From the NCBI GenBank assembly GCA_017615495.1, contig JAGAAA010000098.1, forward strand, positions 1-24,744: a stretch of DNA of 24,744 nucleotides, written 5' to 3'. The DNA comes from Clostridia bacterium. GTDB taxonomy: Bacteria > Bacillota > Clostridia > Christensenellales > CAG-1252. The translations under genes and the position numbers were made by a program. Shown here in pieces: positions 21,349-24,744 of the stretch; positions within the stretch are counted from its first letter, which is position 1; every line of letters begins with the position of its first letter. Below the pieces are notes generated by a model. It did not search any database. It was not told the origin of the DNA and was given only the letters and a program-made list of their open reading frames with translations.

Positions 21349-22571
21349 GCTTTTCTCCTTCTCAAAAGGTCGCCTTCCGAAGCGACGACTTCGGTTGGGA
21401 TCATCAACACTTCCTGCACGCGCAAAGCGTCCTCGATCTTCTCCCCTTCTCCGTTGTAGATCTCACGGACGGGAATAAGCCGCACCTCTTTGCCGGGGGA
21501 CATCAATTCCAGCGTCTCACCGACGCGAAAGCGATTCCTTTGCTCTATTATAACACACCTTTTGGTAAAATCGTATCCCAAAACTTTGGCAATAAAATCC
21601 GCCCCCCCTTCCGAGCGGGAATCTTCGTAAGCGATGGTCTCGGCGCCGCCCTTTCCGCCCTTCATAAAGCCCGAGGTAAAACCGCGGTTGGAGCAAAGCG
21701 AAAGTTCCTCTTCCCATTCCGGGCGACAGACGTATCCGTCCGGGTCTTTTGAGGCGAGGTCAAGCGCGCGACGGTAAGCGTCGGTCACCGACGCAACGTA
21801 ATACGCCGTCTTCATCCTACCTTCGATCTTAAAGGACATCACGCCCGCCTTGACGAGTTCGCCGAGGAAGTCGATGGTCTTTAAGTCGTGGCTGTTCATG
21901 ATATACGCGCCGCGTTCATCCTCTTCGATGGGAAATTCGCGCGCGTCGCGGCTTTTTTCATGCAAGACGTAATTCCAACGGCACGCCTGCACGCATTCGC
22001 CCTTGTAATTGTCCCTGCCCGAAAGATAATTGCTGAGTAGGCATCTGCCGCTATAACTGATGCACATCGCTCCGTGAGCAAAACACTCGATCTCAACGGC
22101 GGGGTCCAAAGCGTCGCGGATCTTCTTGATCCTATCGATAGACAACTCGCGCGCGAGAACGACACGCTTCACCCCCATATCCGCCCAAAAAGCGGCAGCG
22201 TAAGAATTCAACGTGTTGGCTTGAGTGGAAAGATGCAACTCCAAGGAAGGCGCCACCTTTTTGGCAAAAGCGATCACGCCGGGGTCGGAAACGATGGCGC
22301 CGTCCGCGTGAACGGCGGTCAAAAGTTCCAAATGCTCCCGCAACGGAGCAAAATCCTCGTCGTACGGAAAGACGTTGACCGTCACGTACCCCTTTTTACC
22401 GATGGAATGCAGGTAAGAAAACGCTTCTTTTATTTCCTGCTCGGAAAAATTTCCGGCATAGGCGCGAAGCCCGAATCGTTTGCCGGCAAAATAAACCGCG
22501 TCCGCCCCAAAATGGCAGGCGACCTTCAGTTTTTCAAGATTTCCCGCGGGAGAAAGAAGTTCCGTCTTCAT
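21345..22571 (-). CDS. U32-family protein, TrhP-like tRNA uridine hydroxylation protein
   Basis: A 408-residue member of the U32 group (formerly called peptidases). The N-terminal barrel begins ELLSPAGNLEKLKVA and contains GADAVYFAG. The U32 signature follows: ECFAHGAMCISYSGRCLLS (162-180), then GRDNYKGECVQACRW (185-199). Cys170, Cys177, Cys193 and Cys197 are the conserved set thought to hold an iron-sulfur or metal site. Related TrhP proteins hydroxylate U34 of tRNA using prephenate; that role is inferred here. A C-terminal beta domain (about 330-408) completes the family length. The ATG overlaps the RNase J stop as TAATG with a poor ribosome binding site, so translation is coupled. Confidence 0.9.
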   Translation of the reverse strand: MKTELLSPAGNLEKLKVACHFGADAVYFAGKRFGLRAYAGNFSEQEIKEAFSYLHSIGKKGYVTVNVFPYDEDFAPLREHLELLTAVHADGAIVSDPGVIAFAKKVAPSLELHLSTQANTLNSYAAAFWADMGVKRVVLARELSIDRIKKIRDALDPAVEIECFAHGAMCISYSGRCLLSNYLSGRDNYKGECVQACRWNYVLHEKSRDAREFPIEEDERGAYIMNSHDLKTIDFLGELVKAGVMSFKIEGRMKTAYYVASVTDAYRRALDLASKDPDGYVCRPEWEEELSLCSNRGFTSGFMKGGKGGAETIAYEDSRSEGGADFIAKVLGYDFTKRCVIIEQRNRFRVGETLELMSPGKEVRLIPVREIYNGEGEKIEDALRVQEVLMIPTEVVASEGDLLRRRKA

Positions 22572-24307
22572 TACTTTTCAACAACGATGGGGACGATCAT
22601 CGGCGAAGATTGACTGTTCGTATAGATCATTCTTCTGACCGTGCGACGGATCGCGCTCTTGACGGCGTCACGATTGTCGCGGTTGATATACTTGATGTTT
22701 TTCACGGCGGCAAGCACCTGCTTCTTCATTTCGGCAAGATCCTCTTCGGAAAGCGCCGCCATACCGCGCGTGATGATCTCGGGCGTAGAGGTATTTCCAT
22801 CTTCCACGCTGAGGTTCAACAGTACGATGATAAAGCCGTCTGCGGAAAGTTGACGCCTATCCTTGATGACGGGTTCGAGATCGCCGACGGCGTCGCCGTC
22901 CACGTAAGAATTGCCCGCTTTGACGTTCTCAAGCTTTTTCAAGCCGTCTTTCGCCACTTCCACGCTCCAACCAAGCTCAGGTAAAAGGATGTTTTCTTTG
23001 GGGATGCCCATCGACTGCGCAATGCCGGCGTGTATCTTCAAATGACGGAATTCACCGTGCACGGGGATGAAAAATTTGGGGTTGATCAAAGAGAGCATCA
23101 TTTTGAGTTCTTCTTGATGGGCGTGACCGGAAGTGTGCACGTCCTCGATGGCTGAGTAAATGACCTCCGCACCCAAGCGGTACAAACTGTTGATCACGTT
23201 GTAAATGCTCTTTTCATTGCCGGGGATGGCGCTTGCCGAAATGATGACGGTATCTTTGATACCGACGGTGATGGACGGGTGTTCGCCCGTAGCCATGCGG
23301 GTAAGCGCGCTGACCCTCTCACCCTGCGAACCGGTGCAAATGATGCAAAGCTTCTCGGGCGGGATCTTTTTCATCAAACTTTCGCTGACGATAAGGCTAT
23401 CGTCGTAGTGCAAAAGCTTCAAAGTTTTGCCGAGCTCCACGACGTTGATCACGCTCCTGCCGCTGAGCACCACTTTGCGGTTATTAGCGGCGGAAATGTC
23501 GAGGATCTGTTGAATGCGGTGCAAGTTGGACGCAAAGGTCGCCACGATGATGCGCCTGTTGGCGTGCGCGGCGAAGATGCGGGAAATGCTCTCCCCCACC
23601 TTTCTTTCGCTGATGGTATGACCGGGACGCTCCGCATTGGTGGAATCCGAAAGCATCAACTTGACGCCCTTTTTGCCAAGTTCCGCAAGAGCGGCGAAGT
23701 CCATTTTTTCGTTGTCGATGGGGGTGTGATCGATCTTAAAATCGCCGGTGTGGAAGATCACGCCCTGCGGCGTGTCGATGGCGATGGCAAGCGCGCCCGC
23801 AATAGAGTGGCACACCTTGTAAAACTTCACCTTAAAGCAATCAATACAAATTTCGCTGCCGGAAGCGACCGTCTTCATCTTCGCGTTAATGGAAAACTCG
23901 TCCAGCTTACCGCGGATCAACCCGAGGGTCAACGTGCTGCCGTAGATGGTGGGATTGCCCATCACCTGCAAAAGATACGGGATCGCGCCGATGTGGTCCT
24001 CGTGACCGTGCGTGCAAATGATCGCCTTGACTTTCTCTTTGTTTTCAACGAGATACGAAAAATCCGGGATGACGACGTCCACGCCGAGCATTTCCTCCGA
24101 AGGGAAGGTCAAGCCCGCGTCGATGACGATCATGCTGTCGCCGTACTCGATGACGGTCATGTTCTTACCGATCTCGCCAACGCCACCCAAAAACCCTATT
24201 TTCAATTTTTTGCCGCCGCCTCTTTTGGGAAGGGGCTTTCTGTTCTTTTCCTTTTTGGTCGTTTCTTTTTTGACCACGTCCTTTTTAATCGTTTCTTTTT
24301 TAGCCAT
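22571..24307 (-). CDS. rnjA: Ribonuclease J
   Basis: A 578-residue metallo-beta-lactamase/beta-CASP ribonuclease, the main 5-prime exonuclease/endonuclease of mRNA decay in many Gram-positive bacteria. Core residues: GGVGEIGKNM (41-50), metal motif THGHEDHIG (His100, His102, Asp104, His105), His167, Asp189, and the PVHGEFRHL motif near residue 420. The C-terminal domain is complete. Ahead of the catalytic start is an extension of about 33 residues that is almost half Lys/Arg, with repeats of KKET; basic extensions like this occur in clostridial RNase J and may bind RNA or the ribosome. GGAG stands 5 bases before the ATG at 24307. First gene of the operon with a strong promoter. RnjA versus RnjB cannot be separated with certainty. 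Confidence 0.96.
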   Translation of the reverse strand: MAKKETIKKDVVKKETTKKEKNRKPLPKRGGGKKLKIGFLGGVGEIGKNMTVIEYGDSMIVIDAGLTFPSEEMLGVDVVIPDFSYLVENKEKVKAIICTHGHEDHIGAIPYLLQVMGNPTIYGSTLTLGLIRGKLDEFSINAKMKTVASGSEICIDCFKVKFYKVCHSIAGALAIAIDTPQGVIFHTGDFKIDHTPIDNEKMDFAALAELGKKGVKLMLSDSTNAERPGHTISERKVGESISRIFAAHANRRIIVATFASNLHRIQQILDISAANNRKVVLSGRSVINVVELGKTLKLLHYDDSLIVSESLMKKIPPEKLCIICTGSQGERVSALTRMATGEHPSITVGIKDTVIISASAIPGNEKSIYNVINSLYRLGAEVIYSAIEDVHTSGHAHQEELKMMLSLINPKFFIPVHGEFRHLKIHAGIAQSMGIPKENILLPELGWSVEVAKDGLKKLENVKAGNSYVDGDAVGDLEPVIKDRRQLSADGFIIVLLNLSVEDGNTSTPEIITRGMAALSEEDLAEMKKQVLAAVKNIKYINRDNRDAVKSAIRRTVRRMIYTNSQSSPMIVPIVVEK

Positions 24308-24328
24308 ATTACTCCGAATCTATGTTTC

Positions 24329-24343
24329 CGCTTTTATAAAGCG
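24329..24343 (-). promoter_or_regulatory. Hairpin in the RNase J leader
   Basis: CGCTTT/AAAGCG (24329-24334 and 24338-24343) form a perfect 6-bp stem with a 3-base loop, in the middle of the predicted 45-base leader. It could protect the transcript 5-prime end or serve in feedback; nothing in the sequence proves this. Confidence 0.35.
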
Positions 24344-24358
24344 CGATATTTTTCTTTA

Positions 24359-24387
24359 ATTATAAACTAGTTTATCCTTAGAGTCAA
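24359..24387 (-). promoter_or_regulatory. Strong promoter of the RNase J operon
   Basis: TTGACT (24382-24387), 17 bases and a perfect TATAAT (24359-24364) on the minus strand, start near 24352. A perfect 14-base palindrome (ATAAACTAGTTTAT, 24362-24375) covers part of the -10 box and spacer. Confidence 0.8.
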
Positions 24388-24401
24388 GTTCCGACGAGGG
24401 C

Positions 24402-24437
24402 TTCCGCCGCGAAAAAGCGCGAAACTCATAGGCGGAA
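24402..24437. repeat. Inverted repeat between the divergent rnj and nucleotidyltransferase genes
   Basis: TTCCGCC (24402-24408) and GGCGGAA (24431-24437) are perfect 7-base arms around a 22-base loop that itself contains CGCG...CGCG. It lies upstream of the RNase J promoter and in or before the leader of the plus-strand gene. Its role is unknown; a regulator site shared by the divergent genes is one option. Confidence 0.4.
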
Positions 24438-24485
24438 TAATCCTCTGCGCGAAACGCCATACTATCAAGCGAAAGGAGTACGACT

Positions 24486-24744
24486 ATGCACGCTGTAATT
24501 ATGGCAGGAGGAAAGGGTACGAGGCTGGCGCCCCTCACCGATCACGCGCCCAAACCGATGATGCCCATTTTGGATAAGCCCATCTTACGCTATATCATCG
24601 AACTTTTGAAAAAACACGGCGTCGTCGACATCACCGTTACCCTGGGATATATGGCAAACCAGATCATCGAGGCATTCGGGGACGGAAAGGAACTCGGCGT
24701 TCGACTGCGTTACACGGTGGAAAAGGAGCCCTTGGGCACGGCGG
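24486..24744 (+). CDS. Sugar-phosphate nucleotidyltransferase (N-terminal part)
   Basis: The first 86 codons are visible and run off the right edge. The start is the ATG at 24486, with AAAGGAG 7 bases upstream. The signature MAGGKGTRLAPLT (6-18) is the nucleotide-binding loop, followed by KPMMPILDKPIL (23-34), the substrate-side Lys24, and EKEPLGTA at the end. These mark an NTP_transferase that makes an NDP-sugar from a sugar 1-phosphate and NTP. The form is closest to mannose-1-phosphate guanylyltransferase or the related transferase-phosphomannomutase fusions, but the distinguishing C-terminal part is missing. It would supply precursors for surface polysaccharide. Transcribed away from rnj; no convincing promoter box seen. 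Confidence 0.9.
   Translation, partial: MHAVIMAGGKGTRLAPLTDHAPKPMMPILDKPILRYIIELLKKHGVVDITVTLGYMANQIIEAFGDGKELGVRLRYTVEKEPLGTA

Overview
The window looks like chromosomal DNA of a low-to-mid GC Bacillota, probably an uncultured anaerobic Clostridia of gut type. The basis is strong GGAGG ribosome binding sites, sigma-A-type promoters (TTGACA / TATAAT), tRNA genes with encoded CCA, RNase J, PadR/HAAS/DUF4097 genes and a sodium-pumping oxaloacetate decarboxylase. This placement is inference from gene content only. Almost everything lies on the minus strand; the exceptions are a small membrane-protein gene (19498-20145) and a sugar-nucleotide transferase gene cut by the right edge (24486 onward). 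I saw no CRISPR array, insertion sequence, prophage gene or rRNA.

Layout, left to right. 1-1915: a surface lipoprotein of beta-sandwich modules, C terminus off the left edge. 2103-2360: a small TSCPD-type cysteine protein. 2490-5816: a four-gene operon (read from 5816 leftward) for carboxyltransferase, gamma-type membrane subunit, free-standing biotin carrier and sodium-pumping beta subunit, i.e. a split oxaloacetate decarboxylase that turns decarboxylation into a sodium gradient. 5981-8035: a large membrane protein with an external metallophosphoesterase domain. 8118-8903: a ZIP metal transporter. 9052-10923: PadR regulator, HAAS/DUF1700 membrane protein and DUF4097 beta-repeat protein, an overlapping operon probably concerned with envelope state. 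10995-11229: non-coding, hairpin-rich, with a tRNA-like remnant. 11262-11621: tRNA operon Gly-Arg-His-Gln. 11682-15331: a MacB/FtsX-type ABC exporter fusion, RdgB nucleotide sanitiser and a small YfcE/MJ0936-type phosphoesterase. 15489-19402: DUF512 PDZ/radical-SAM-like protein, the ribosome-assembly GTPase Der and a class Ic aspartate aminotransferase. 19498-20145: DUF1614-like membrane protein, convergent with the next operon. 20146-24307: RNase J, a U32-family (TrhP-like) tRNA-modification protein and a divergent GT28/MGDG-synthase-like glycosyltransferase. 24486-end: start of a nucleotidyltransferase.

Most genes sit in tight operons with 1-8 base overlaps (ATGA, GTGA, TAATG), each headed by a recognisable promoter and often closed by an intrinsic terminator. 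The parts most worth a second look are the PadR-HAAS-DUF4097 operon with an inverted repeat over its own promoter, the promoter placed so that its start falls inside a terminator stem upstream of the membrane phosphoesterase, the apparently leaderless DUF512 gene, the tRNA-like remnant opposite tRNA-Gln, and the glycosyltransferase with an altered donor loop in an RNA-metabolism operon. No complete new defence or mobile system is visible.
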